Assembly (NCBI GenBank): GCA_009930155.1
Contig: RZYX01000086.1
Span: forward strand, 1-7,563
Direction: 5' to 3'
DNA: 7,563 nucleotides
From: Clostridia bacterium
Lineage (GTDB): Bacteria; Bacillota_A; Clostridia; Oscillospirales; Acutalibacteraceae
Shown here: one piece after another, positions 7,551 to 7,563 of the stretch
How positions within the stretch are numbered: position 1 is the first letter of the stretch
Layout of the letters: the number at the start of each line of letters is the position of its first letter
Position numbers and translations under genes: made by a program
Notes under the pieces: generated by a model
Databases searched by the model: none
What the model was told of the DNA's origin: nothing
What the model saw: the letters and a program-made list of their open reading frames with translations, nothing else

Positions 7551-7563
7551 TCGTTAAGAAATG

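Larger units (their letters stand above)
7469..7563 (-). mobile_element. Group II intron, 3' end only (continues past the right edge)
   Basis: Read on the - strand, the last 95 bases contain domain V followed after 2 nt by domain VI with a bulged adenosine, then a 3' end in CTACTCGAT. The 3' splice junction falls between 7469 and 7468. The rest of the ribozyme and any reverse transcriptase/maturase gene lie beyond the window. In both stems the only mispaired positions on the + strand become G-U wobbles on the - strand, which fixes the direction. The intron interrupts DNA about 250 nt downstream of hsdR, and its 3' exon (7468 leftward) shows no recognisable gene. Completeness and mobility cannot be judged from here. 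Confidence 0.85.

Overview
The window holds one complete type IC restriction-modification (R-M) island of the EcoR124I/EcoprrI type with an embedded PrrC-family anticodon nuclease. The DNA is AT-rich. Shine-Dalgarno sequences are weak or absent before most genes, and the only good promoter candidate fits the Bacteroidota pattern (TTG, about 19 nt, TAnnTTTG). A Bacteroidota host is therefore the best guess, held with modest confidence because no taxonomic marker gene is present.

Layout. 1-535 is non-coding. It carries a GC-rich hairpin (71-96), a 110-nt cruciform-like inverted repeat (101-210), a 61-nt hairpin element (378-438) and the probable operon promoter (486-515). 536-7218 is a tight four-gene + strand operon: a 63-aa XRE-type helix-turn-helix regulator; a fused HsdM-half-HsdS protein (744 aa); PrrC (387 aa); and HsdR (1035 aa). 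The junctions are an ATGA overlap, a 2-nt gap and a 14-nt overlap. 7219-7468 is non-coding and holds a second copy of the hairpin element (7235-7301) and a weak terminator-like stem. 7469-7563 is the 3' end of a group II intron on the - strand, with recognisable domains V and VI; its body lies beyond the right edge.

How the genes work together. Two HsdM-S(half) chains should pair to make the N6-adenine methyltransferase, which should recognise a symmetric bipartite target. Adding HsdR gives the translocating restriction enzyme. By analogy with E. coli EcoprrI, PrrC is held inactive by the R-M complex and is released to cut tRNA-Lys when a phage disables restriction, so the locus has a primary defence and a back-up suicide defence. 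The small regulator probably times expression.

The individual parts belong to known families. The less usual points are the methyltransferase/half-specificity fusion, the operonic regulator, an Ala in the PrrC ABC signature where E. coli PrrC (from memory) has Gly, and a pair of hairpin elements on either side of the island whose stems differ by compensated changes while the 25-nt loops are conserved.
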